DNA of 64,000 nt from Bifidobacterium pluvialisilvae (GCF_019331695.1 NZ_JAHBBI010000002.1:62001-126000); one strand, 5' to 3'. Numbered from the stretch's first letter, positions 34,173-43,062 are shown. Numbers and translations are program-made. Notes: generated by a model from the letters alone, not told the origin.

Positions 34173-35771
34173 ATGACTAGTACCCCAAAACCGCTTGATT
34201 TCAACGATTCCGCGGCAAGCCAGCTGCGTCTGTACGACACGGCCACCCACAGCATCGCACCTTTCACGTCCATTCATCCCGGCGAAGTGGGCATCTACGT
34301 GTGCGGCGCCACCGTGCAAAGCTCGCCGCACGTCGGCCACATCCGCGCCGCCGTGGCGTTCGACGTCGTGCGCCGCTGGCTGCTGCGACTGGGATACAAG
34401 GTCACGTTCGTGCGCAACGTGACCGACATCGACGACAAGATCCTCGACAAGGCCCGCGCCGCAGGCCAACGCTGGTGGGAGCGCGCCTACATCTACGAGC
34501 GCGAATTCACCGCCGCATACGAGACACTCGGCGTGCTGCCGCCGACCTACGAGCCGCGCGCCACCGGCCACATGCTCGACATGATCGACCTCATCCAGCG
34601 CATCCTCGACAACGGCCACGCCTACGTCGTGCCCGGCCCCGACGGCAAGCCCAGCGGCAACGTCTACTTCGACGTGGCCAGCTGGCCCCGCTACGGCGAG
34701 CTGACGCATCAGGAGACCGGCACCAAGCCCGCCGCCGACGAAGCCGCCGCCATCGCCGACCGCATGGGCCCCAGCGTCGACGAGACCGGCCCCGACAAAT
34801 ACAACCCGGTCGACGCCGCCGACGCCTCGCCCGACAAGCACGACCCGCGCGACTTCGCCCTGTGGAAGGCCCCCAAGGACACCGACCCGCTCGACGCCCG
34901 CTGGCAGACCCCGTTCGGCGTGGGCCGCCCCGGCTGGCATCTCGAATGCTCCGCCATGAGCCACCGCTACCTCGGCGACGACTTCGACATCCACGGCGGC
35001 GGACTCGACCTGCGCTTCCCCCACCACGAGAACGAGACCGCGCAGTCCCGCGCCGCCGGCTGGGGATTCGCCCACCACTGGATGCACTCCGCATGGGTCA
35101 CCCAGAAGGGCGAGAAGATGAGCAAGTCGCTCGGCAACGGGCTCTCCGTGCCCACCGTGCTCGCCGAACACAGCGCCTGGGTGGTGCGTTACGCGCTCGC
35201 CTCCGTGCAGTACCGCTCCATGCTCGAATGGGGCGACCAGACGCTGAACGAGGCGCAAGCCGCCTACGACCGCGTCGCCAACTTCATCGAACGTGCGGCC
35301 GGCGCCATCGGCGAGCAGCCGTCGCGTGACGAGATCCAGGGCGTCGGCGTGGACGGACTGCCCGAGGACTTCGTCAATGCCATGAACGACGACATCAATG
35401 TGGCCGGGGCCGTCGCCGCCGTGTTCAGCGCCGTACGCGCCGGCAACACGCTGCTTTCCAAGCTCGAGGACGCCGCCGACACCGCCGCCGCCCGCGCCGA
35501 CATCCGCCGCCGGCTCGTCGCCGTGCGCGCCATGCTCGACACCCTCGGCCTCGACCCGCTCGCCGAGGAATGGTCCGCCGGCGGCTCCGACGGCGAAGGC
35601 GACAAGGAGCATGACGTGCTCGACACGCTCATCGCCGAACAGCTCGAGGCCCGCGCCGAAGCACGGAAGAACAAGGACTACGCTCGCGCCGACGCCATCC
35701 GCGACGCCCTCGCCAACGCCGGCGTGGCGATTGAGGATACCGCCTCCGGTTCGACTTGGTCTCTGAAGTGA
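34173..35771 (+). CDS. cysS: Cysteine--tRNA ligase
   Basis: A 532-residue class I aminoacyl-tRNA synthetase that charges tRNA-Cys. Seen: YVCGATVQSSPHVGHIRAAV, with the Zn-binding Cys and the HIGH-type motif (HVGH); VTDIDDKI; GWHLECSAMS, with further Zn ligands; HHENETAQS; and KMSKSLGN, the KMSKS loop. The C-terminal helical anticodon region is present. At 532 residues it is longer than E. coli CysS (461) because of an insertion at about 180-235 (AADEAAAIADRMGPSVDE ... PDKHDPRDF), usual for bifidobacteria. ATG at 34173 is kept; no clear ribosome site is seen, so it may be leaderless or weakly initiated. A strong terminator follows. Confidence 0.97.
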   Translation: MTSTPKPLDFNDSAASQLRLYDTATHSIAPFTSIHPGEVGIYVCGATVQSSPHVGHIRAAVAFDVVRRWLLRLGYKVTFVRNVTDIDDKILDKARAAGQRWWERAYIYEREFTAAYETLGVLPPTYEPRATGHMLDMIDLIQRILDNGHAYVVPGPDGKPSGNVYFDVASWPRYGELTHQETGTKPAADEAAAIADRMGPSVDETGPDKYNPVDAADASPDKHDPRDFALWKAPKDTDPLDARWQTPFGVGRPGWHLECSAMSHRYLGDDFDIHGGGLDLRFPHHENETAQSRAAGWGFAHHWMHSAWVTQKGEKMSKSLGNGLSVPTVLAEHSAWVVRYALASVQYRSMLEWGDQTLNEAQAAYDRVANFIERAAGAIGEQPSRDEIQGVGVDGLPEDFVNAMNDDINVAGAVAAVFSAVRAGNTLLSKLEDAADTAAARADIRRRLVAVRAMLDTLGLDPLAEEWSAGGSDGEGDKEHDVLDTLIAEQLEARAEARKNKDYARADAIRDALANAGVAIEDTASGSTWSLK

Positions 35772-35793
35772 GGTAACGGGACACCGGAATAAC

Positions 35794-35839
35794 GAAATGG
35801 CCGAACGACGGATGTGTCGTTCGGCCATTTCGTTTTTTG
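35794..35839 (+). terminator. Intrinsic terminator of cysS
   Basis: CGAAATGGCCGAACGAC (35794-35810) pairs perfectly with 35817-35833 around a 6-nt loop and is followed by TTTTTT. Confidence 0.95.
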
Positions 35840-35859
35840 GGGGTATACGTCTTGTCTTC

Positions 35860-35992
35860 TGTCATCCTGAGCGGGGATTGCGCGTTTGTCATCCTGAGCG
35901 GAGGGCTTGGCCCGGAGTCGAAGGATCTTGTGGCCTGTGTGGGGATTGGAGATCCTTCGGCTTCGCCGCAAGCGGCTCCGCTCAGGATGACA
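35860..35992. repeat. Family A palindromic repeat, copy 4
   Basis: Begins TGTCATCCTGAGCGGGG, has a second left end at about 35888 (GTCATCCTGAGCGGAGG), inner arms TCGAAGGATC / GATCCTTCGG, and ends CGCTCAGGATGACA. It is almost the same as copy 5 at 39002, including the unique centre (GTGTGGGGATTGGA), as part of a segmental duplication. Confidence 0.85.
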
Positions 35993-36009
35993 GGGGGGTG
36001 GGTTTTCTC

Positions 36010-36186
36010 GGCTCCCTCTGATGAGGGAGCTGTCGGCGGAGCTGACTGAGGGGGAGGCCGCGGTAAAGACAATGTCGCCGTGGGTGACTCCGTTGGGTGG
36101 AGTCGCCCACGGCGACACTTGGTTGTTCGGGTCTCTCCCTCCGTCACGCCTGACGGCGTGACACCTCCCTCGTCAGAGGGAGGCGG
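36010..36186. repeat. Family B repeat pair around a terminator
   Basis: GGCTCCCTCTGATGAGGGAG (from 36010) with TGTCGGCGGAGCTGAC, and in the opposite sense GTCTCTCCCTCCGTCACGCC (36131) ... CTCCCTCGTCAGAGGGAG (36164-36181). Between them lies the hairpin at 36073-36117. The whole unit recurs at 39122-39300. Confidence 0.8.
36073..36117 (-). terminator. Terminator of the beta-helix surface-protein gene
   Basis: TGTCGCCGTGGGTGACTCC (36073-36091) pairs with GGAGTCGCCCACGGCGACA (36099-36117), with one G-T-type mismatch; on the minus strand it is followed by TTGTCTTT. Identical stem at 39187-39231 after the paralogous gene. Confidence 0.85.
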
Positions 36187-36195
36187 GGGTGGGGC

Positions 36196-38781
36196 TTACG
36201 CCCTGCGGCGGCGGAGGGCCACGGCGATGCCGCCGATGGCGAGCAGGGCGATCGCGGCGGCGGAGATGCCGGCGATTGCGGTGCCGGTCTTGCTCAGCTG
36301 GCTTGTGCCCGTCGTGCCGTTCGCGTTCGTGGTGGTGCCACTGCTCGGCGTGGTCGTGGTCGGCTTGGTGCTCGGGTTCGTGCCAGGCTTGTCGCTCGGC
36401 TCCGGGTTCGGGGCCGGCTTCTCGGCCTTCGTCAGGGTGATGGTCGCGGTCGCGCTGACCGTATCGTCGGTCGTGCCGTCCTTGGTGGCGGTGAACGTCA
36501 GCTTGAAGTCGCCTTCTTCGCCGTTCTTGATGGCCTCGTTCAGCTTGGCGAGCTGATCCTCGTCAAGCTTCACCGTGTAGCCTTCCACATTCACCGACGG
36601 GTTGACGAGCTTCGTGGCGGCATCGGCCGTCAGTTCGCCCTTCGCCACGTCGTACGTGACCTTTTCGTTGCCCAGCGTCAGCACAGCCTTCTTGACGCCG
36701 AACGTGCCGTCCTCGTTCTTCACCAGGCCGGAGCCTTCCACCACGTACTCAGACTTCGGGGCCACGGTGAAGGTGCCGCCGGAGATCTGCGCATTGACGA
36801 GATCCTCGGCGAGCGCACCCTTGAACGTGCCGCCGGAGACCTTGACTTCGACCTTGTTGTCCTGGCCCTCGGTGAGCGCTCCGGTGTACTGGCCGATTGT
36901 CTTCTGCTCGCCGGTCGCCGTGAACGTGCCGCCGTTGATGGTGAGCTGGCCCACGTTTGCGCCGTCGGTGTCCTTGTCGACGCTGCCGCCGCCGTTCCAG
37001 ATGACGATGCCCTTCTCCGTGGTCGCCGAGAACTCGCCGCCGTTGATGGTGGTCTTGTTCCAGTTGAACACTGCTGCGGAGGTGCCCTTGACGGTGCCGC
37101 CGTTGATGGTCAGTTCGCCGTAGGAGTCGTTCTTGATGTAGTTGCCGCCCTCGAACGTGCCGCCGTTGATGGTCAGCGTGGCGTTCTTCCCGTTCGCCGG
37201 CTTGCCGGAGTACCAGCCGTTGTCGATCAGCGACGAGTAGCTGGCGTGCGAGCCGTCGGACTTGAGCAGCTGGACCGTCGTGCCTTCGTTGATGGTTATG
37301 TCGCCATGGTTGAGGAGCGTGTAGTAGGTGTTGTCCTTGGTGCCGGTCTCCTTGGAACGTTTGAACGTGCCGCCCTCCAGCGTGGCCGTGGCGCCTTCCT
37401 CGTTGCTGAGTGCGGCCTTCTGGTGCGTCACGTTGTCGACGACGCCGGTCTTCTTGGCCGAGGAGTCCTTAATGGTCAGCGTGCCGTTGTTGGTGATGGT
37501 GTGGCCGGCCTTGTTGGTCAGCGTGTGGCCCGCGAGATCCAACGTGATGGTCTTGCCGGCCGGGATGATGACGTCCTCGGTCACGTTCTGCAGCAGCGTG
37601 ACGGTGGTCGCCCCGGCCTCGATGGCCTTGGCGACGGAGGAATACGCCTTGCCGTCCTGATCGGTGACGTAGGTGGAAACGCCGTTGTAGGTGTACTTCG
37701 TCTCCTCACCGAACGTGTTGTTCTGGACGGTCAGGCCGCCTTCGGTGACGTAGCCGCCCATCAGGACGCCGACGAAGGCGTCAAGTTCGTTGCTCGTGAC
37801 CTTCAGGCCGTCGTTCGGGCCCTGCTGCGGCCAGACGCTGTAGGAGACGGCCGCATAACCCTCAGCCGTGTTGCCGTCGATGACCGTGTTCTTGGTGGCG
37901 GTGACGGCGAACGCGTAGGTGCGGGACGCGTCGGCGGAAAGACCGGTCCCGTTCTTCACCGTGTTGCCGGAGATCGTCGTGTCGACGATGCCGTAGGAGC
38001 CGGCCTGCGTGTTGCCGTTGCCCACCACGAACATCATCGAACCGGACGTGCCCTCGCCGGACTTCGGGCCGCTGGTCACGGTGTTGTCCGCGATCGTGGT
38101 GCCCGTGATCGGCAGGGTGCCGTTGCCGATGATGTTCACGCCCACGGCGGAGTTGTTGACGACCTGCCCGAGCTTGAACGTGTTGCCCTTGATGGACGTA
38201 TTCGTGGCGCCGTTCTCCAGCCACACGGAGCTCGGCTGCCAGTCCTTGTTCTTCGAGGCGCCCGTCGCCGGGTCACCGGCTGCAATCGTGAACGTGTTGT
38301 CGGTGATCGTCACGCCGGTGGCCTTGCCGCTCACGATAACGTTCTGCGCGTTCGTGTTGGTGGCCGGGTCAAGCGTGAAGGACACGCCCTTCACCGTCAC
38401 GCCGGAGGCGTTGATGCGCAGGGAGCCCGCGAAGGTGACATCCTTGGCCGCAGTGATGGTGACGCCCTCGTACGTGTTGGCGATAGACAGGCGCGCATCG
38501 GCGCCGACGGATTCGTTGATGGTGACCGTCTTGTCGTCGGCCTTCGCGGCCGCGGCGAGTGCGTCGTTGAACGAGTCGAAGCTCTGGCCGTTGGCGGTGA
38601 ACGCGCCGGCAGTGGCCTTCGCGCTCGCGGCCGCCACGGTCGTATTCGTCGTCGACGGTTCCGCCGCATTCGCCATGGGTGTGATGAAGGGGGCTGCCAG
38701 AGTGATGGCCGCCAGCCCCGCTATTGCCAGACGCGACGCCAGAACGCCGCACGAAGTCGATATGGAAATATGGTTTCTCAT
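36196..38781 (-). CDS. Large sortase-anchored surface protein with parallel beta-helix repeats
   Basis: An 861-residue cell-wall protein. Signal peptide to about residue 40 (LAIAGLAAITLAAPFITPMANA). Residues ~60-330 carry PbH1-like rungs (VTIKDNTF-type: GVTITDNTFTIAAGD, TSIKGNTFKLG, TTISGNTVKNG), then a rung with PAGKTITLDLAGHTLTNKAG, then NGGTF-type rungs (LTINGGTFEGGNYI, LTINGGTVKG, TTINGGEFSA) up to about 690. A beta-sandwich-like segment and a Pro/Ser/Thr wall-spanning stretch (PNPEPSDKPGTNPSTKP) lead to the sorting signal LSKTG, a helix and the RRRRA tail. AAGGAGAGG precedes the ATG. Paralogue of the next gene. Such helices often bind or cut glycans, but no catalytic site is recognised. 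Confidence 0.85.
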   Translation of the reverse strand: MRNHISISTSCGVLASRLAIAGLAAITLAAPFITPMANAAEPSTTNTTVAAASAKATAGAFTANGQSFDSFNDALAAAAKADDKTVTINESVGADARLSIANTYEGVTITAAKDVTFAGSLRINASGVTVKGVSFTLDPATNTNAQNVIVSGKATGVTITDNTFTIAAGDPATGASKNKDWQPSSVWLENGATNTSIKGNTFKLGQVVNNSAVGVNIIGNGTLPITGTTIADNTVTSGPKSGEGTSGSMMFVVGNGNTQAGSYGIVDTTISGNTVKNGTGLSADASRTYAFAVTATKNTVIDGNTAEGYAAVSYSVWPQQGPNDGLKVTSNELDAFVGVLMGGYVTEGGLTVQNNTFGEETKYTYNGVSTYVTDQDGKAYSSVAKAIEAGATTVTLLQNVTEDVIIPAGKTITLDLAGHTLTNKAGHTITNNGTLTIKDSSAKKTGVVDNVTHQKAALSNEEGATATLEGGTFKRSKETGTKDNTYYTLLNHGDITINEGTTVQLLKSDGSHASYSSLIDNGWYSGKPANGKNATLTINGGTFEGGNYIKNDSYGELTINGGTVKGTSAAVFNWNKTTINGGEFSATTEKGIVIWNGGGSVDKDTDGANVGQLTINGGTFTATGEQKTIGQYTGALTEGQDNKVEVKVSGGTFKGALAEDLVNAQISGGTFTVAPKSEYVVEGSGLVKNEDGTFGVKKAVLTLGNEKVTYDVAKGELTADAATKLVNPSVNVEGYTVKLDEDQLAKLNEAIKNGEEGDFKLTFTATKDGTTDDTVSATATITLTKAEKPAPNPEPSDKPGTNPSTKPTTTTPSSGTTTNANGTTGTSQLSKTGTAIAGISAAAIALLAIGGIAVALRRRRA

Positions 38782-38848
38782 GCCTCTCCTTTTTCCACTT
38801 TCCTAGGGGAAACCGGATAGTCGTACGTATACCTTACGTATACCCGTT

Positions 38849-38854
38849 ATTCTA
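38849..38854 (-). promoter_or_regulatory. Possible -10 box of the surface-protein gene at 36196
   Basis: On the minus strand CATAGAATAACGG contains TAGAAT 68 bp before the start codon. The paralogous gene has TAGAATAGCGG in the same place (41359-41364). The -35 region is not clear. ACGTATACC is repeated downstream of it (38834-38844 region). Confidence 0.35.
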
Positions 38855-39001
38855 TGACCCCCTATATAACAATAGCGCAATCACGAGGCCCCTATGCCTT
38901 CCGAGATGGGGAAAATCTCATGCATGCAGTCCTATGGGACTGCGTGTCGGGAACGTTCACATTCGTATTTGCCGGCCTGGGTGGAAGGAGTTGGATTGTT
39001 C

Positions 39002-39107
39002 TGTCATCCTGAGCGGAGGGCTTGGCCCGTAGTCGAAGGATCTTGCGGTCTGTGTGGGGATTGGAGATCCTTCGACTTCGCCGCAAGCGGCTCCGCTCAG
39101 GATGACA
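39002..39107. repeat. Family A palindromic repeat, copy 5
   Basis: TGTCATCCTGAGCGGAGGGC at the left and GCTCCGCTCAGGATGACA at the right, with TCGAAGGATC / GATCCTTCGA inside. Near-identical to 35888-35992. Confidence 0.85.
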
Positions 39108-39121
39108 GGGGGTGGGTTTTC

Positions 39122-39300
39122 TCGGCTCCCTCTGATGAGGGAGCTGTCAGCGGAGCTGACTGAGGGAGAGACTGCGATATAGAAAATGTCGCCGTGGGTG
39201 ACTCCGTTGGGTGGAGTCGCCCACGGCGACATTGTGGTGTTCGGGTCTCTCCCTCCGTCACGCCTGACGGCGTGACACCTCCCTCGTCAGAGGGAGGCGG
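39122..39300. repeat. Family B repeat pair, second copy of the duplicated unit
   Basis: Same order and sequence as 36010-36186: GGCTCCCTCTGATGAGGGAG, TGTCAGCGGAGCTGAC, terminator hairpin, then GTCTCTCCCTCCGTCACGCC and CTCCCTCGTCAGAGGGAG. Confidence 0.8.
39187..39231 (-). terminator. Terminator of the second beta-helix surface-protein gene
   Basis: Same stem as at 36073-36117; on the minus strand the hairpin is followed by TTTTCTAT. Confidence 0.87.
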
Positions 39301-39309
39301 GGGTGGGGC

Positions 39310-41268
39310 TTACGCCCTGCGGCGGCGGAGGGCCACGGCGATGCCGCCGGCGGCGAGCAGGGCGATCGCGGCGGCGGAGGCGCCGGCGATCGCGGTGCCG
39401 GTCCTGCTCAGTTGGCTTGCGGTGGCCTTCTTGCCGTTATCGGTTCCGGCGGGCGTGGTGGTCGTCGTCGGATTGTCGGACGGACCGGTCGGGTTCGTCG
39501 CCGGGGTCTCCGTCTTCGTCAGCGTGACGATGGCGGTCTCGCTCAGCGTATCGTCGGCGACGCCGTCCTTGACGGCGGTGAACGTCAGCTCGAACTCGCC
39601 CTCGGTCTTGCCGTCCTTGATGGCCTGATTGATGGCCGCGAGCTGTGTCGCATCCGGCGTGGCGTCGCCATAGCCCTCGACGTTCAGGGACGGGTCGACG
39701 AGCTTCATGGCGGCATCGGCCGTCAGCTCGCCCTTCGCCACGTCGTATGTGGCCTTCGCGTTGCCCAGCGTCAGTTTCGCCGCGGCGACGCCGAACGTAC
39801 CGTCCTCGTTCTTCACCAGACCAAGGCCCTTGGCCAGATAGGCGGCCTTCGGCGCCGTGGCGTACGTGCCGCCGGTGATGGTCAGCTTCGTGGCGGCATC
39901 GCCGTTGCCGACGACCTCGGCATCCTTGCCGCCGGCGAATGTGCCAGCCTCAAGGGTCGCCGTGCCCTGGTTGAACACGGCGGACTTGCCGTCAGCGGAC
40001 GTCGTCACCTTGCCGCCCTTGTCGGCGGAGGAGTCGACGACGGTCAGCGTGCCGTTGTTGACGATGGCATGCCCGGCGGCGTTCGACAGCGTGAAACCGG
40101 CCAGGTCGAGCGTGATCGTCTTGCCGGCCGGAATGGTGGCGCCGGCGGTAGAATCCGCCAGCAGTACGACGGTGCCGCCGTCCTTGGCCGCGGTGATCGC
40201 GGTGGAAAGCGTACGGTAGGCGACGACGGCATCGCCATCCTTCACGCCGGCGGGGAAGGCCGTGCGGTCGGCGGCGCCCGTATCCGGCGTCGTGATCGTC
40301 AGGCCGCTGCCGGTCGGCACGATGACGTTGTAGCCCAGCGTCGTGCCGGCGAGATTATTGCCGCCCACGGTGACGTCGGCGTTCGTCGTCGTCTGGCCCG
40401 GCAGCGCACCGTTGCCCAGCGCCTGATACATGCCGGTGAACGTGTTGCCGGTGAACGTCAGGCCCTGCACGCCCTGCACGACCACGCCCTGCACGTTGTC
40501 GCCAAGACCCTCGGGCACCTTGACCGTATTATCCGTCACCGCAAGATTCGTGATGCCATAACCCGCGCCGGAATTGCCGAACGCCTCGACCAGCAGGATG
40601 GACCCCTTGCCGGCATTGTCGCCGGTGACGTTCAGCGTATTGCCGGAAACCGTCACCGTGCTGATCGTCGGATTGCCTTGGATGTTCACGGCCACGCGGT
40701 CCTTGTTCTTTGCGACCGTACGGAAGTTGAACGTATTGTTTTCAATCGTCACACGGGCGGCACCCTGCGACAGATGGATGGCGTTATAGCTCTGCGACGG
40801 ATCGGCGTTATCGGCGACGCCGAACACATTGTCCTTGATGGTCACGTCGCCGGCGCCACGCACCGCAACGCTCGTCGTCGAACCATTCGCGCCGGTCAGC
40901 GAGAACGTCATCCCTGTGATCGTCGCGCCGTCATGCACCGACATCGTACCCGAATACACCGCGCCATTCGCCGACGTCACCGTGATCTTCTTCTCCACAC
41001 GGACCGTCTCCGACGAATCCGCCGTCAACGTCACCGTATCGCCGTTCTTTGCCGCGGCCAACGCGGCGGACAACGTAGCGTAGGACTGTCCGCCGACCGT
41101 GGCGACGCCTGCCGCGGCCTTCGCCGCCGCGGTCGTGCCGGTCGTGCCGGTCGTCTCGGCGTTCGCCGCAACCGGGGCAATGAAGGGGGTGGCCAGCGCG
41201 ACGGCGGCAAGCCCAGCCACCGCCATGCGCGCAATACCGCCCGTGATACGGGAATCACGCAAAGTCAT
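39310..41268 (-). CDS. Sortase-anchored surface protein, paralogue of the preceding gene
   Basis: A 652-residue cell-wall protein with a signal peptide (MAVAGLAAVALATPFIAPVAANA), PbH1-type rungs (DVTIKDNVFGVAD, VTIENNTFNFR, VTVSGNTLNVTG, LAVTDNTVKVPEG), the same core PAGKTITLDLAGFTLSNAAG, then a shorter C-part and the sorting signal LSRTG with an almost identical helix (AAAIALLAAGGIAVALRRRRA-like) to its neighbour. It lacks most of the NGGTF rungs of the 861-residue paralogue, so the pair differ by repeat expansion or loss. AGAGGAAAA precedes the ATG. The 3' end and downstream DNA are nearly the same as those of the gene at 36196, pointing to tandem duplication. Ligand unknown. Confidence 0.85.
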   Translation of the reverse strand: MTLRDSRITGGIARMAVAGLAAVALATPFIAPVAANAETTGTTGTTAAAKAAAGVATVGGQSYATLSAALAAAKNGDTVTLTADSSETVRVEKKITVTSANGAVYSGTMSVHDGATITGMTFSLTGANGSTTSVAVRGAGDVTIKDNVFGVADNADPSQSYNAIHLSQGAARVTIENNTFNFRTVAKNKDRVAVNIQGNPTISTVTVSGNTLNVTGDNAGKGSILLVEAFGNSGAGYGITNLAVTDNTVKVPEGLGDNVQGVVVQGVQGLTFTGNTFTGMYQALGNGALPGQTTTNADVTVGGNNLAGTTLGYNVIVPTGSGLTITTPDTGAADRTAFPAGVKDGDAVVAYRTLSTAITAAKDGGTVVLLADSTAGATIPAGKTITLDLAGFTLSNAAGHAIVNNGTLTVVDSSADKGGKVTTSADGKSAVFNQGTATLEAGTFAGGKDAEVVGNGDAATKLTITGGTYATAPKAAYLAKGLGLVKNEDGTFGVAAAKLTLGNAKATYDVAKGELTADAAMKLVDPSLNVEGYGDATPDATQLAAINQAIKDGKTEGEFELTFTAVKDGVADDTLSETAIVTLTKTETPATNPTGPSDNPTTTTTPAGTDNGKKATASQLSRTGTAIAGASAAAIALLAAGGIAVALRRRRA

Positions 41269-41358
41269 GAGTTTTCCTCTGTTATCTTTCTGTCTTTCCT
41301 GCGTTGCCTATACGTCGGCGAAGACGATCGGCAACATGCCTTCTCGTTTCCGTCCGCT

Positions 41359-41364
41359 ATTCTA
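41359..41364 (-). promoter_or_regulatory. Possible -10 box of the surface-protein gene at 39310
   Basis: TAGAAT on the minus strand, 91 bp before the start codon, followed by AGCGG as in the paralogous promoter at 38849. A TTTCGG lies 17 bp upstream as a weak -35. Confidence 0.35.
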
Positions 41365-41483
41365 CAGGCCCCATGCACCACCCGAAAACAACGACCCCCA
41401 TATACGCCATGCCATGGGCTCTCCCTCCCGGCACGGACGATGCCGTAAGCTGGACGCGAAGGGATCCCACGGAAAGGAACCGT

Positions 41484-42281
41484 ATGAGAATCTACAACTT
41501 CACCGACAACGACGACGTCGATATCGTCGCCCAGCAAGGCATCTTCCAAGTCGTCGAATGGAAACGCGACCTTTCCGTCGGATACGGCGACGCCATCAGC
41601 GCCTACTTCGCCTCCGAAATGAACGTTCGACGCCGCCAGGTCGTCTGCAACCTCGACGGCCGCGTCGGCGTCACCCTCCAAGCCGGCGCCATGCAATGGA
41701 CCGCCGGCCACGTCGAAGCCACCACCGGCGTCAAAGGCGTCGGCGACCTCATCGGTAAAATGGCCCGCGGCGCCGTCACCAAGGAATCCGCCATCAAACC
41801 CGAATACGTCGGCAGCGGCGTCGTCGTCCTCGAACCCACCTACCGCCACATCCTCCTCATCAACCCCGCACGCGACATGGGCGGCAGCATGGTCGTCAAC
41901 GACGGACTCTTCTACGCCTGCGAATCCCAGATCCAGCATCAGGCCATCATGGTCTCCCGACCCAGCGCCATGGTCGCCGGCGGCGAAGGACTCTTCAACC
42001 TCGGACTCTCCGGCGCAGGCGTCGTCGCCCTCGAATCACCCGTGCCCTACTCCGAACTCATCACCATCGACCTCCACAACGACGAACTCAAAGTCGACGG
42101 CAACTTCGCCATCGCATGGACCAACGGCCTCCAATTCACCGTCGAACGCTCCACCAAAAGCCTCATCGGATCGGCCGTCAGCGGCGAAGGCCTCGTCAAC
42201 GTCTACCGCGGCAGCGGCCGCGTGCTCCTCGCACCCATGGCGGGGGCGACGAGGGGTATCAACGCCGGCTCCGGCATCTAG
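41484..42281 (+). CDS. AIM24 family protein
   Basis: A 265-residue all-beta protein of the AIM24/TIGR00266-like family: YGDAISAYFASEMNVRRRQV, GVTLQAGAMQWTAGHVE, GSGVVVLEPTYRHILLI, SGAGVVALESPVPYSEL, AIAWTNGLQFTVERS and the closing GEGLVNVYRGSGRVLLAPM. The family forms double-stranded beta-helix trimers; bacterial members have no established reaction. No signal peptide, so cytoplasmic. GGAAAGGAACC precedes the ATG at 41484. It is divergent from the surface-protein gene and convergent with the small membrane protein; the structured element at 42284 separates them. Confidence 0.88.
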   Translation: MRIYNFTDNDDVDIVAQQGIFQVVEWKRDLSVGYGDAISAYFASEMNVRRRQVVCNLDGRVGVTLQAGAMQWTAGHVEATTGVKGVGDLIGKMARGAVTKESAIKPEYVGSGVVVLEPTYRHILLINPARDMGGSMVVNDGLFYACESQIQHQAIMVSRPSAMVAGGEGLFNLGLSGAGVVALESPVPYSELITIDLHNDELKVDGNFAIAWTNGLQFTVERSTKSLIGSAVSGEGLVNVYRGSGRVLLAPMAGATRGINAGSGI

Positions 42282-42283
42282 CC

Positions 42284-42535
42284 GATTCGGCCGCAATGGA
42301 GCGTCATCGGCCCGTTGGAAGACTCGACGTACCTTTGTACGCCTTCGCCTTCCATCGGACCGATGCCGCACGCATTGCGGCCGAATCGAGTCGAGGGCGT
42401 TGGCTGCCGTACCGATGACGCTCCATGGCTGATTCGTCGTAGGACGCGTGTGGATTCGGTGCAGCGCGATGCGAAGGCGTACGAAGGTACGTCGAGCTGA
42501 GCGATGCGCCGAAGACACACCGCCTCCGACGAATC
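42284..42535. repeat. Complex inverted-repeat element between convergent genes
   Basis: Four complementary pairs: GATTCGGCCGCAAT 42284-42297 with 42374-42387; ATGGAGCGTCATCGG 42296-42310 with 42412-42426; a 24-mer at 42325-42348 with 42471-42494 (one mismatch); GATTCGTCG 42431-42439 with 42527-42535. The first two pairs cross and share two bases, so they exclude one another. No gene. It begins directly after the AIM24 stop and ends five bases before the stop of the gene at 42540, so it may terminate both. Confidence 0.7.
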
Positions 42536-42539
42536 CGGG

Positions 42540-42917
42540 TCAGAGGAATAGCGTGATGAGGATAGCCACGGCGCCGGCCAACGTGCCGGCGGCGGCGACA
42601 ATGCGCGTGTGTGAATCGTGGAGCACGGTGGAGGAGAGGCAGTTGACGAGGCCGATGACGGTGGCGGCGATCGCCACGCCAAGCGCGATCATCAGCGACA
42701 CGTGCGGCACGAAGCAGAGGATTATCGCGGCGACGCCCAACACCACGGCGACGACGCTGAGCTGGCGGACGGCCTGGGAGCTGGTCCGTTCGTCCTCGTC
42801 CTCCGCATCGGGCGAGGACGTGATGGCATCGGCATCGGACGACAGGTCGTTCGCCGCGGTGTCGTCGTGCGTCGTCGTATCCATCACATCGTCGTCATCT
42901 GTCGTTTCATTCGCCAT
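42540..42917 (-). CDS. Small two-to-three-helix membrane protein, DUF4190-like
   Basis: A 125-residue protein. The first ~50 residues are very acidic and Thr/Ser-rich (NETTDDDDVMDTTTHDD; DAEDEDERTSS) and should be cytoplasmic and disordered. Then three hydrophobic stretches: LSVVAVVLGVAAIILCFVP, MIALGVAIAATVIGLVNC and IVAAAGTLAGAVAILITLFL. The spacing resembles DUF4190-type small membrane proteins of actinobacteria. No function is known. AAGGAAGGG precedes the ATG at 42917, which decides the start; the frame continues upstream without a ribosome site. Divergent from the surface protein at 43063. Confidence 0.75.
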   Translation of the reverse strand: MANETTDDDDVMDTTTHDDTAANDLSSDADAITSSPDAEDEDERTSSQAVRQLSVVAVVLGVAAIILCFVPHVSLMIALGVAIAATVIGLVNCLSSTVLHDSHTRIVAAAGTLAGAVAILITLFL

Positions 42918-43062
42918 ATCAACCCTTCCTTTGTCATGTAATCGTAACGATATTCCGCCCTTCGGGCATACGGCTGGATGTCGTCGGGCGGGGAGAGCGA
43001 TAATGCAGGAAAAGGGAATCGCCGGCGTCGATTGCCGACGGAGATGAGACTGCGAGGCGAAG

